Both the position numbers and the translations under genes were made by a program. A stretch of DNA of 64,000 bases from JAYODZ01 sp965662735 (GTDB taxonomy: Bacteria > Pseudomonadota > Alphaproteobacteria > RS24), in the NCBI GenBank assembly GCA_965662735.1, contig CBFIIU010000008.1:28143-92142 (forward strand), read 5' to 3'. Positions 1 to 8,230 of this stretch are shown here, one piece after another (positions within the stretch are counted from its first letter, which is position 1; the number at the start of each line of letters is the position of its first letter). Below the pieces are notes generated by a model, which was given only the letters and a program-made list of their open reading frames with translations, was not told the DNA's origin and did not search any database.

Positions 1-331
1 CGTAGCCCAAGTCGATGCCCACTTGACCGACCTCGAGTGTTCCCAAAGTGTCGATATCAATCGTCTCAGCCCGTCGCGGTATGGGTTCAGATAATGTGTT
101 CTGCCACCCGAGTGCCGCCCGTTTTTCAGGAGACAGCTCTTGAACGATCTGGGGTGGAATAATCAGCTGCCCCGGGCCGTCAGGAATGACTGGTGGCTTA
201 TCGGCGCGCCAAAACTGCGCCTGCACAGGATGGGCAACTAGCAAACCAACAAGCGCCAACACAGCGAGAATGGATTGGCCCCGCAAAGCGCGGCACCAAC
301 CGATCTGTTTTCCACCTTGCCTTTGGGTCAT
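1..331 (-). CDS. Secreted protein of unknown function, 3' end cut by window edge
   Basis: The reading frame starts at an ATG on the minus strand at 331 and runs off the left edge without a stop. The first ~37 residues look like a signal peptide: a basic start, a hydrophobic stretch (SILAVLALVGLLVA) and a possible cleavage site ending VQA-Q. The mature part is rich in Pro and Ile (VIPDGPGQLIIPPQIVQEL), as in a periplasmic protein. No family was recognised. It lies 9 bp after a small membrane-protein gene with a strong ribosome site, so the two probably form a unit divergent from aroK. The start is less certain because no good Shine-Dalgarno precedes it. Confidence 0.5.
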   Translation of the reverse strand, partial: MTQRQGGKQIGWCRALRGQSILAVLALVGLLVAHPVQAQFWRADKPPVIPDGPGQLIIPPQIVQELSPEKRAALGWQNTLSEPIPRRAETIDIDTLGTLEVGQVGIDLGY

Positions 332-340
332 CAACCCGCT

Positions 341-478
341 CTAACGCGAACTTGCGGGTGGCTCAAGAACATCGACCACTGTTTCTTGGCTGGGTGACAC
401 AAAAGTGGCGAGCCCGCCAATGACAAGCGCCAGAGAAGCGATGACAATTAAACCAATAAGATAAGGTCGCGCAATCAT
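341..478 (-). CDS. Small single-span membrane protein (45 aa)
   Basis: ATG at 478 on the minus strand is preceded by AAGGAG six bases upstream, and the frame ends at TAG 341-343. The product has one hydrophobic segment near the N-terminus (YLIGLIVIASLALVIGGLA), then a short polar tail (PSQETVVDVLEPPASSR). This suggests a single membrane span with the tail outside. It is followed after 9 bp by the secreted-protein gene at 331 and is divergent from aroK. No family was recognised. The good ribosome site and clean hydrophobic segment favour a real gene despite its size. Confidence 0.5.
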   Translation of the reverse strand: MIARPYLIGLIVIASLALVIGGLATFVSPSQETVVDVLEPPASSR

Positions 479-632
479 GCTAACTCCTTGTAATAAGACC
501 GATCACCGAATCTCTTCATCTTACACCATCTCACCCGCGACGCGACCTTACCAAAAAAAATTATCCAGCTAGTGCACATAGCAAGCAACATGCTTATATG
601 TTAGACCTGTATTTGGAGATTTTGTTCATTCA

Positions 633-1196
633 ATGACACTGAATAAACCAATTGTTCTCGTCGGCATGATGGGCGCTGGCAAAACAACCGTTGGCGCTCG
701 GCTCGCGCAGCGGCTTGGTGTTCCTTTCATTGACGCAGATGACGAAATCGAAAAAGCCGCCCAAATGCAAATTACCGAACTATTTGAGCAGTTCGGAGAG
801 GCCTATTTTCGTGATGGCGAAAGGCGGGTGATTGAGAGATTGCTGAATGATCGCCCCATTGTTCTTGCCACTGGCGGCGGGGCATTTATGGATGAACGCA
901 CCCGAGCCCTCATTCAAGCCCGAGCACATTCTGTGTGGCTGAGAGTGCCGCTTGATGAGCTCGAGAAACGGGTCAAGAAGCGCCCCGATAAGCGGCCGCT
1001 GCTCAAAGGCGGAAATATCAAAGAGAAGCTGCGCGATCTCTCGGCAATCCGTGACCCGATTTATGCCATGGCCGATTTAACCTGCGATGGCGCCAGCGGC
1101 GACCAGGACCATACGGTCACTGTGATGATGGGTCTTTTGGGCTTATCCGATAAGGCGGATGGGCCGACAGCAACATCTTGCTCGAATTCAAACTAA
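633..1196 (+). CDS. aroK: Shikimate kinase
   Basis: Phosphorylates shikimate to shikimate 3-phosphate with ATP in the cytoplasmic shikimate pathway. The 187-residue length is usual for AroK. The P-loop GMMGAGKTT is at residues 11-19. The FIDADDEIE segment and FRDGERRVIERL helix match the shikimate-binding domain, LATGGGAFM is the conserved glycine triplet, and RPLLKG lies in the lid. A GGAG sits about a dozen bases before the start. The gene is followed closely by aroB, the usual alphaproteobacterial pair, and a CNNM/CorC transporter completes the apparent operon. Confidence 0.96.
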   Translation: MTLNKPIVLVGMMGAGKTTVGARLAQRLGVPFIDADDEIEKAAQMQITELFEQFGEAYFRDGERRVIERLLNDRPIVLATGGGAFMDERTRALIQARAHSVWLRVPLDELEKRVKKRPDKRPLLKGGNIKEKLRDLSAIRDPIYAMADLTCDGASGDQDHTVTVMMGLLGLSDKADGPTATSCSNSN

Positions 1197-1222
1197 GCCT
1201 GTGTTATGTGAATGGTCACACC

Positions 1223-2350
1223 ATGAAAAATGATCAGCTGAAAACAATTCATGTCGATCTCCTTGAAAGAGGATATGACATTCACATCGGGGCAGGTCTG
1301 CTTTCCCAAGCAGGAACTCTTTTAGCGCCTTTGCTGTCGCGTCCGAGAGCGGCCATCGTCGCCGATGCGGCATTGAGCCAATCGCACCACCAGACGCTTA
1401 GCCAAGCACTAGCCGATGAAAACNNNNNNNNNNNNNNNNNNNNNNNNNNNNNNNNNNNNNNNNNNNNNNNNNNNNNNNNNNNNNNNNNNNNNNNNNNNNN
1501 NNNNNNNNNNNNNNNNNNNNNNNNNNNNNNNNNNNNNNNNNNNNNNNNNNNNNNNNNNNNNNNNNNNNNNNNNNNNNNNNNNNNNNNNNNNNNNNNNNNN
1601 NNNNNNNNNNNNNNNNNNNNNNNNNNAACATTGCTCGCTCAGGTCGATAGCAGCGTGGGGGGCAAAACAGGTATTAATACCGCGCATGGTAAAAATTTAA
1701 TTGGCGCTTTTCATCAGCCCTCTATCGTTTTAGCCGATGTGGACGTATTGGCGACGCTGAGCGACCGCGACTATCGCGCGGGGTATGCAGAAATAATTAA
1801 ATACGGCGTTCTGGGCGATGCGTCCTTTTTCAGCTGGCTTGAAACTGAAAACCAGTCAATTTTGGGTCACGACACGGCGGCGCTCATGCATGCGATCGCG
1901 CAGAGTTGCACCATGAAAGCTGATATTGTGAAGCGCGATGAACGCGAGACCGGTGAACGGGCCTTATTGAATTTGGGACACACATTTGCGCATGCCTTTG
2001 AGGCCCATGCTGGCTATGACGGCAAATTATTGCATGGCGAGGCGGTGGCGCTTGGAATGGTTCTGGCTGTCACCTATTCAGCCCGTCTGGGCCTGTGTTC
2101 AGATGATGCCGCTCGGCGTGTATCTTCGCTGATTGCCCAAGCGGGACTGCCGACCCAGATCAGTGAAATTGGCACCTATCATGCGGCTGATTTAATCGAT
2201 GCCATGGCCCAAGATAAAAAAGTCGTCGATGGACAGCTTCGCCTTGTTCTGACGCGCGATATTGGGCAAGCCTTCGTCGCCGAGCATATTGACACATCTG
2301 ACCTCTTTGCTTTTTTGGTTGATAGCGGCGCAACGGATCGACCCTCATGA
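1223..2350 (+). CDS. aroB: 3-dehydroquinate synthase (interrupted by an N run)
   Basis: Makes 3-dehydroquinate from DAHP, the second shikimate-pathway step, using NAD and a divalent metal. Visible motifs include QVDSSVGGKTGIN just after the gap, KADIVKRDERE, the metal-ligand segment NLGHTFAHAFE, and LHGEAVALGM. Bases 1424-1626 are N, hiding much of the NAD-binding domain, but the frame is the same on both sides. The ATG at 1223 (MKNDQL) gives 375 residues, close to the family length. A frame extending upstream to 1178 would overlap aroK and begins with unlikely sequence. The stop overlaps the next gene by 4 bp, suggesting translational coupling. Confidence 0.93.
   Translation: MKNDQLKTIHVDLLERGYDIHIGAGLLSQAGTLLAPLLSRPRAAIVADAALSQSHHQTLSQALADENXXXXXXXXXXXXXXXXXXXXXXXXXXXXXXXXXXXXXXXXXXXXXXXXXXXXXXXXXXXXXXXXXXXXTLLAQVDSSVGGKTGINTAHGKNLIGAFHQPSIVLADVDVLATLSDRDYRAGYAEIIKYGVLGDASFFSWLETENQSILGHDTAALMHAIAQSCTMKADIVKRDERETGERALLNLGHTFAHAFEAHAGYDGKLLHGEAVALGMVLAVTYSARLGLCSDDAARRVSSLIAQAGLPTQISEIGTYHAADLIDAMAQDKKVVDGQLRLVLTRDIGQAFVAEHIDTSDLFAFLVDSGATDRPS
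1424..1626. other. Run of 203 N inside aroB
   Basis: Unresolved bases. The aroB frame continues correctly across it, so the stated length is probably real rather than a placeholder. Confidence 0.99.
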
Positions 2351-3648
2351 CGTTCACCTTCATCGATAGCGCGACCAGCCTCACCCTATTAGTCATTCTC
2401 GGGCTCATCGTGTGCTCCGGAATTTTATCCGGATCCGAAACCGCCCTCACGGCGGCGTCGCGCATCCGCATGACAAAACTCGCTGAGGAGGGGAGCCGCC
2501 CTGCCCAATGGGTGAATTTCCTTCTCGATCGGCAGGAGCAATTATTGAGCGCGATTTTGCTTCTCAATAATCTCGTGAATATTTTAGCCTCGGTTTTGGC
2601 AACAAGCCTATTTCTCCGCCTTTTGGGGGAGTCGGGCGTCGTTTATGCCACAATTGTGATGACGGTGATTGTCGTCATATTTGCTGAAGTGCTGCCCAAA
2701 ACCTACGCCATTTCATCGCCAGATCTCACAGCCATGCGGGTGGCTGGGCTGCTTAGAATTTTAATCATCATCTTGCGACCCTTTACTTGGATTTTACAGC
2801 GTATTTCGCGCCTCACCCTACGTCTGGCAGGCGTTAAAGATGAAGAGGTCGCATCGCTTTTGGCGCCACATGATGAGATCCGAGGGGCCATTGATCTGCA
2901 TCACCAAGAAGGCGGCGTAGTGAAACTAGATCGCGATATGTTGGGGGGCATCCTCGACTTGCGCTCAATCTCTGTGAGTGAGGTTATGGTGCATCGCAAA
3001 AATATGTTCATGATTGATGCCGACCTTCCCGCCCAAGATATTACCCAGCAAATGCTGGAGAGCCCTTACACACGGGTGCCGCTCTGGCGCGAGAATACAG
3101 AGAATATTGTTGGCGTGTTGCACGCCCGCGATGTTTTAAAAGCCCTCGCCGCTAGCCCCAACGGCGCCCAGGGGATCGTCCTGACCGACATTATGAAACC
3201 GCCTTGGTTTGTCCCCGAGACAACCCCTCTCACGGATCAATTATCCCTGTTTCGTCGGGAAAAAGCGCATTTCGCTCTGGTTGTTGATGAATATGCGGCG
3301 CTTATGGGGTTGGTCACAATGGAAGACATATTGGAAGAAATTGTCGGCCATATTCACGATGAATATGATGAACCAGAGGGAGAGGTTCGGCGGCTCCAAG
3401 ATGGTTCGATTGAGGTGCGTGGTGATATGAGCATTCGCGACTTAAATCGCGATATGGGATGGTCCTTGCCGGATGAAGAGGCGACAACCATTGCCGGGCT
3501 TGTGATCCATGAGGCGCGAACCATTCCCGATGTTGGGCAGATTTTTGTTTTTTACGGATATCGGTTTCGCGTCATGACACGGCAACGCAACCAAATCATG
3601 ATGGTCCGGATTTCTCCTGCCGATCGATCTCACCATTCGCGGGCTTAG
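2347..3648 (+). CDS. CNNM/CorC-HlyC family membrane protein with CBS pair
   Basis: A 433-residue inner-membrane protein of the CNNM (DUF21) / HlyC-CorC family, members of which are linked to Mg2+/Co2+ efflux. The N-terminal ~150 residues hold several hydrophobic spans and the family motif GSETALTAAS. A CBS pair covers about residues 205-335 (SVSEVMVHRKNM, YTRVPLW, HFALVVDEYAALMGLVTMEDILEEIVG). The C-terminal ~85 residues form the transporter-associated CorC/HlyC domain (VRGDMSIRDLN, TIAGLV). The start overlaps the aroB stop (ATGA). The ion specificity cannot be told from sequence. Confidence 0.9.
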   Translation: MTFTFIDSATSLTLLVILGLIVCSGILSGSETALTAASRIRMTKLAEEGSRPAQWVNFLLDRQEQLLSAILLLNNLVNILASVLATSLFLRLLGESGVVYATIVMTVIVVIFAEVLPKTYAISSPDLTAMRVAGLLRILIIILRPFTWILQRISRLTLRLAGVKDEEVASLLAPHDEIRGAIDLHHQEGGVVKLDRDMLGGILDLRSISVSEVMVHRKNMFMIDADLPAQDITQQMLESPYTRVPLWRENTENIVGVLHARDVLKALAASPNGAQGIVLTDIMKPPWFVPETTPLTDQLSLFRREKAHFALVVDEYAALMGLVTMEDILEEIVGHIHDEYDEPEGEVRRLQDGSIEVRGDMSIRDLNRDMGWSLPDEEATTIAGLVIHEARTIPDVGQIFVFYGYRFRVMTRQRNQIMMVRISPADRSHHSRA

Positions 3649-3674
3649 CTCTTTAGTTTTCGGGTTTAGCCCCT

Positions 3675-3956
3675 TTATCCCAAGCGCTCTAGCTCACTGG
3701 GCGTGAGCGCCTTAATCGATAAGGCATGGATCTGCGAGGCCAGTTCATCGGCGAGGCAGGACATAATCAATCGCTGGCGGGCGACACGGTTATGCGGCGT
3801 GAATGCATCCGATACAATATAAACGTGAAAATGACTTTCGCCGCCCTCACGAGCGCCTGAATGGCCCGCATGTTTTGCCGATTCGTCGGTGATCTCGAGT
3901 TCACTTGGCAAAAACGCCTGGGATAATTTAGCGCGAATTGTATCGACCATAGCCAT
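3675..3956 (-). CDS. bolA: BolA family protein
   Basis: A 93-residue BolA-like protein. Such proteins partner monothiol glutaredoxins in iron-sulfur handling, and some act on transcription. The central segment SHFHVYIVSDAFTPHNRVAR followed by H-x-L-S-I-K-A-L-T matches the BolA fold. The GHSGAREGGESH loop contains the His region used for cluster binding. It is convergent with the CNNM gene and divergent from the J-domain gene, a placement common in alphaproteobacteria. The exact subfamily (BolA or another member) is not settled. Confidence 0.88.
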   Translation of the reverse strand: MAMVDTIRAKLSQAFLPSELEITDESAKHAGHSGAREGGESHFHVYIVSDAFTPHNRVARQRLIMSCLADELASQIHALSIKALTPSELERLG

Positions 3957-4099
3957 GCGGCATTTTCCTCACATTTCGAAAAAGCGTTTATCGCAAAAGC
4001 GTCTAACCGCTCTATATACAGCTCTGTATCAACAACGCATCAGTGAGGCAAGCCCATGAAACAGTGGCAATCGCCACGAAACCATGGCAGTTTGACATC

Positions 4100-4684
4100 A
4101 TGAAATTATCGTCAAAGTACTTTGATATGATCCGGATTCACAGGCCGGAAGAGATTGTCGCAGAGACCCGCCGATCATGTGATTGGCCGGCATGCGACGG
4201 NNNNNNNNNNNNNNNNNNNNNNNNNNNNNNNNNNNNNNNNNNNNNNNNNNNNNNNNNNNNNNNNNNNNNNNNNNNNNNNNNNNNNNNNNNNNNNNNNNNN
4301 NNNNNNNNNNNNNNNNNNNNNNNNNNNNNNNNNNNNNNNNNNNNNNNNNNNNNNNNNNNNNNNNNNNNNNNNNNNNNNNNNNNNNNNNNNNNNNNNNNNN
4401 NNNNNNNNNNNNNNNNNNNNNNNNNNNNNNNNNNNNNNNNNNNNNNNNNNNNNNNNNNNNNNNNNNNNNNNNNNNNNNNNNNNNNNNNNNNNNNNNNNNN
4501 NNNNNNNNNNNNNNATATGCTGGATCTTGACGAAACAGCCGATGCCAAGGCCGTCCGTCAGCGATACAAACAGCTGATCAAGAAATACCATCCAGACAGC
4601 AATGGCGGTGATCGCCGATATGAAGACCAGCTTCAGCGCGTCATCAAGTCGTATCAATATCTGAAGGCGTCAGGCTTTTGCTAA
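4100..4684 (+). CDS. J-domain (DnaJ-like) protein, interrupted by an N run
   Basis: A conserved alphaproteobacterial protein of about 194 residues. The N-terminus (MKLSSKYFDMIRI, then CDWPAC, probably the start of a Cys/His cluster) is followed by the gap 4201-4514. The C-terminal ~55 residues are a J domain with the diagnostic HPD in KKYHPDSNGGD. J domains stimulate Hsp70 ATPase activity. The family normally starts at the SKYFD segment, so ATG 4100 is preferred over an ATG at 4043. The position between bolA and cobS is the usual one. Confidence 0.85.
   Translation: MKLSSKYFDMIRIHRPEEIVAETRRSCDWPACDXXXXXXXXXXXXXXXXXXXXXXXXXXXXXXXXXXXXXXXXXXXXXXXXXXXXXXXXXXXXXXXXXXXXXXXXXXXXXXXXXXXXXXXXXXXXXXXXXXXXXXXXXXMLDLDETADAKAVRQRYKQLIKKYHPDSNGGDRRYEDQLQRVIKSYQYLKASGFC
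4201..4514. other. Run of 314 N inside the J-domain gene
   Basis: Unresolved bases. The frame before and after agrees, so the gap length is probably accurate. Confidence 0.99.
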
Positions 4685-4758
4685 GCGCCTTTATTTGCTA
4701 ACACCTCTCACAGTAATTACAGTGCAACGAATTTAGTTGGGGATGAGTGGAGATAATA

Positions 4759-5772
4759 ATGGGTCATCAATCGGAACACATGAATAAAGCAGAACAAACG
4801 GGAGCGATGCCATCTCAGCCGGATACCACCGTGTCTGCTCGCGAGACCTTTGGTGTCGATATTGATATGGACATCCCCGCTTTTTCAACCAGCAGCGAAT
4901 ATGTGCCGGAAAGCGACCCCGATTATTTATTCGACAAACAAACCACGCTCGCCTTGCTCGCCGGCTTTGCCTTCAATCGTCGGGTTATGGTGCAAGGCTA
5001 TCACGGCACGGGTAAATCCACGCATATTGAGCAAATCGCCGCCCGCCTCAATTGGCCCTGCGTGCGGGTGAATTTGGATAGCCATGTGAGCCGGATCGAT
5101 CTCGTGGGTAAGGATGCAATTGTGCTGCGCGATGGCAAACAAGTGACCGAGTTTCAAGAAGGTATTTTGCCCTGGGCGCTGCAAAACCCCGTTGCTCTGG
5201 TCTTTGATGAATATGATGCGGGCCGTCCTGACGTGATGTTTGTCATCCAGCGCGTGCTCGAAGTATCGGGGAAATTGACCCTGCTCGACCAAAGCAAAGT
5301 TATTCGACCTCATCCGTTTTTCCGACTTTTTGCCACCACCAACACGATTGGGCTTGGCGACACATCAGGACTTTATCACGGCACTCAGCAAATCAACCAA
5401 GGCCAGATGGACCGCTGGAACATTGTGACCACCCTCAATTATTTATCGCATGATCGTGAAACCGACATCGTGCATGCAAAAGCCAAGGGCTATGAGGGCG
5501 CAGAGGGTCGCGAAAAAATTGCTGCAATGGTGCGCGTCGCCGACCTTACACGATCCGCTTTCATCAATGGCGATCTCTCGACGGTGATGAGCCCCCGTAC
5601 CGTGCTTACCTGGGCCGAGAATGCGCAAATTCTGGGTGATATTGGCTTTGCCTTTCAGGTCACCTTCCTAAACAAATGCGATGAGCTCGAACGCCCAACC
5701 GTGGCTGAGTTTTATCAACGGTGTTTAGGCAGTGATCTACCGCAAAGTGCAACCAGCGTCTTAGCCCAGTAA
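4759..5772 (+). CDS. cobS: Cobaltochelatase subunit CobS (AAA+ ATPase)
   Basis: AAA+ motor subunit of the aerobic cobaltochelatase CobNST, which inserts Co2+ into hydrogenobyrinate a,c-diamide during B12 synthesis. It shows Walker A GYHGTGKST, Walker B ALVFDEYDAGRPD, sensor-1 LFATTNTIGLGD, and the family segment SRIDLVGKDAIVL. The ATG at 4759 has GGAG six bases upstream and gives 337 residues; a GTG at 4747 is also in frame. cobT follows after 11 bp. No cobN is present in the window, so the pair alone does not prove a full B12 pathway. Confidence 0.92.
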   Translation: MGHQSEHMNKAEQTGAMPSQPDTTVSARETFGVDIDMDIPAFSTSSEYVPESDPDYLFDKQTTLALLAGFAFNRRVMVQGYHGTGKSTHIEQIAARLNWPCVRVNLDSHVSRIDLVGKDAIVLRDGKQVTEFQEGILPWALQNPVALVFDEYDAGRPDVMFVIQRVLEVSGKLTLLDQSKVIRPHPFFRLFATTNTIGLGDTSGLYHGTQQINQGQMDRWNIVTTLNYLSHDRETDIVHAKAKGYEGAEGREKIAAMVRVADLTRSAFINGDLSTVMSPRTVLTWAENAQILGDIGFAFQVTFLNKCDELERPTVAEFYQRCLGSDLPQSATSVLAQ

Positions 5773-5783
5773 GCGAGTTTGTG

Positions 5784-7700
5784 ATGAGCGAGACCGAACT
5801 GGACCGGTTCAAACGTGCTGTCAGTCAGACCATGCGGTCGATTTCTGAAGAGCCTGAACTGGTCGTCTCGTTCGGCGCCGAGACACCGAGCTTGGCCGGT
5901 TTAAAAGCGCGTATTACCAACCCACCGCGGGATTTACCCGATAATGACCGACAAATTGTGCGCGGTCAGAGCGATGCCTTGGCTTTGGAGCTGGCCCATC
6001 ATGATGTTGCCATCACCCAAAAACAAATCCCCTCAGACCCCACCGCGCGCGCGGCCTTTCAGGCGGTCGAGCGGGCGCGCTACGAGGCCTTGGGGTCCCG
6101 TGCGATGCCCGGTATCGCACGAAACATTTCGGACATGCATAATGATCGGTGTCGCCGATTGGGCTTTACGGGCGAAATGAGCCGCGACGAAGCCCCCCTC
6201 GCCGAGGCGTTGGGGTTCATGGTGCAAGAACGATTAAGCGGCACACCCATACCGGAGGCCGCGCGGGGTGTGGTCGACGCTTGGCGCGATTGGATCGATG
6301 AGCGCGTCGGGGAGCATTTAGAGCGCTTAGGCGAGACCATTGGCGACCAACAGAGTTTTGGCGAGCTTTCCCGCGATATATTGGTGCAGCTTGATCTCAT
6401 GGAAGATGGCGCGCAGGAAGGCTCTCAAGAAGATAGCTCCGACGGCGAAAATGCGGATGATGGCTCTCAAGAAGGGGAAAGCGGCGACGCCTCTATGGAG
6501 CAAGGCGAAAGCGGTGAGGAGGTCGACGCCTCGGATGGTGATGCCCTGGATGGCGATGACGAAACCATGCAAATGGAGGGCGACGAGCTCGCCGGGGAAA
6601 GCGCCGGCGACGAGACCGGAGAAACCGTGAACGCTAATTTCCGCGAGGGTCCGATCACGCCCGAAAAGACACAATATCGGGTTTTCACAGCCAAATTTGA
6701 CGAGGTCATTGATGCCGAGGACCTCTGTGACGCCGATGAACTGGCCAGATTGCGCAGCTATCTCGACCAACAATTACAAAATCTGCAAGGTGTTGTCGCG
6801 CGCTTAGCCAACCGATTACAACGGCGCCTGCAAGCTAAGCAGAACCGGGCTTGGGATTTTGACCTCGAGGAAGGCTATCTCGATCCCGCGCGCTTATCGC
6901 GGATCGTCATCGACCCAACCCAGCCGCTCTCCTATAAACAAGAACAAGACACAAAGTTTCGGGACACGGTGGTCAGCATTTTACTCGATAATTCAGGGTC
7001 GATGCGCGGACGCCCCATCACAGTCGCGGCCATGAGCGCCGATATTTTGGCGCGGACGCTCGAGCGGTGCAATGTAAAAACCGAAATTTTGGGTTTCACC
7101 ACGCGCGCCTGGAAAGGCGGCCAAGCCCGCGAATTATGGATGAGCGAGGGCAAGCCCGTTTACCCCGGTCGCCTCAATGATTTGCGCCATATAATATATA
7201 AAAATGCGGATACGCCTTGGCGGCGCGCGCGACGCAATTTGGGCTTGATGATGCGGGAAGGCTTGCTGAAAGAAAATATTGATGGCGAGGCTTTGCTGTG
7301 GGCGCATGAGCGCCTGCTCGGTCGTCCCGAACAACGTCGGATCTTAATGGTTATCTCCGACGGCGCCCCGGTAGACGACAGCACCTTGTCGGTGAATGCT
7401 GGTAATTATCTCGAAAAACACCTGCGCAATGTCATTGAAGACATTGAAACGCGGTCGCCGGTTGAACTCATTGCAATCGGGATTGGTCATGACGTCACCC
7501 GCTATTATCGCCGAGCCGTGACGATCGTTGATGCGGAGCAATTGGGTGGTGCGATGACAGACAAACTTGCCGAGCTGTTTGACGAAACGCCAGTGGAGAA
7601 AAAACGGTCAGGACCGGTCAGCAATACGGGCGCCCTCGCGCAACACGCAAAAAGTTTCCGAACCGGCCACACCCCGATCCGCAAATCCAGCCCTGCCTAA
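5784..7700 (+). CDS. cobT: Cobaltochelatase subunit CobT (VWA domain)
   Basis: Second chaperone subunit of the aerobic cobaltochelatase, 638 residues. The N-terminal region (~1-205) is helical. A strongly acidic low-complexity linker follows at about residues 210-290 (rich in Glu, Asp, Ser, Gly), as expected for CobT. The C-terminal von Willebrand A domain carries the MIDAS motif LLDNSGSMRG and VISDGAPVDD. CobS and CobT assemble into a two-tiered ring. GTG 5781 immediately precedes the ATG used here. The spacing to cobS indicates one operon. Confidence 0.93.
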   Translation: MSETELDRFKRAVSQTMRSISEEPELVVSFGAETPSLAGLKARITNPPRDLPDNDRQIVRGQSDALALELAHHDVAITQKQIPSDPTARAAFQAVERARYEALGSRAMPGIARNISDMHNDRCRRLGFTGEMSRDEAPLAEALGFMVQERLSGTPIPEAARGVVDAWRDWIDERVGEHLERLGETIGDQQSFGELSRDILVQLDLMEDGAQEGSQEDSSDGENADDGSQEGESGDASMEQGESGEEVDASDGDALDGDDETMQMEGDELAGESAGDETGETVNANFREGPITPEKTQYRVFTAKFDEVIDAEDLCDADELARLRSYLDQQLQNLQGVVARLANRLQRRLQAKQNRAWDFDLEEGYLDPARLSRIVIDPTQPLSYKQEQDTKFRDTVVSILLDNSGSMRGRPITVAAMSADILARTLERCNVKTEILGFTTRAWKGGQARELWMSEGKPVYPGRLNDLRHIIYKNADTPWRRARRNLGLMMREGLLKENIDGEALLWAHERLLGRPEQRRILMVISDGAPVDDSTLSVNAGNYLEKHLRNVIEDIETRSPVELIAIGIGHDVTRYYRRAVTIVDAEQLGGAMTDKLAELFDETPVEKKRSGPVSNTGALAQHAKSFRTGHTPIRKSSPA

Positions 7701-7788
7701 TCGCGCGAGCGAATGCGCACGCCATTATGTCCCGCATCGCGCTGGGGCAGACACGTCAATAAATTATAAAATTAAATAAAGAGTGGCC

Positions 7789-8076
7789 TTAGGCCGATGC
7801 GGTTTTCGCACGCACTTCTTTTTTGAGCTTTAAGGCCCGCGCCGACAAGGTCGCGTCGCCCGCTTTCATCAAAAAGGCGTCGATGCCACCGACATGTTCA
7901 ACCGACCGCAACGCCGCTGCGCTGACACGCAGGCGCAAAGAGCGACCCAAAGCCTCGCTGGGCAAGCTGACTTGCTGTAGATTCGGCAAAAAGCGGCGGC
8001 GCGTCTTGTTGACAGCGTGGCTCACATTATTTCCGCTCATAACCGCTTTTCCGGTCAATTCACATACCCGAGACAT
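7789..8076 (-). CDS. rpmB: 50S ribosomal protein L28
   Basis: A 95-residue L28, a component of the large ribosomal subunit. The start MSRVCELTGKAVMSGNNVSH and the following NKTRRRFLPNLQ are characteristic, as is the region LRVSAAALRSVEHVGGIDAFL. The ATG at 8076 is chosen because the protein family begins MSRVC and a GGAG lies nine bases before it; an in-frame ATG at 8088 would add four residues. The gene has its own well-formed promoter (8154-8182) and is transcribed alone, convergent with cobT. Confidence 0.97.
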   Translation of the reverse strand: MSRVCELTGKAVMSGNNVSHAVNKTRRRFLPNLQQVSLPSEALGRSLRLRVSAAALRSVEHVGGIDAFLMKAGDATLSARALKLKKEVRAKTASA

Positions 8077-8153
8077 ACTAATCTCCAACCTCGTTTTGGT
8101 TCATGCTCAAAATTGCTTCAGGCCCCGCCACGGCGAAGCCACTTGAAGGCTTG

Positions 8154-8182
8154 CTTATATAAAGGCCTGCCAGTGGCGTCAA
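8154..8182 (-). promoter_or_regulatory. Sigma-70-type promoter of rpmB
   Basis: On the minus strand, TTGACG (8182-8177) and TATAAG (8159-8154) are separated by 17 bp. Transcription would begin near 8147, giving a leader of about 70 nt before rpmB. Confidence 0.65.
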
Positions 8183-8230
8183 GAGCCCGTCGGCGAACAG
8201 CTGTCGTTTCTCGACAGGCCTAAGCGGCAT

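Noticed and set aside
4759..7700. Evidence for complete aerobic B12 synthesis
   Set aside because: Only cobS and cobT are here, without cobN or other cob genes, and this pair is kept at this locus in many alphaproteobacteria.
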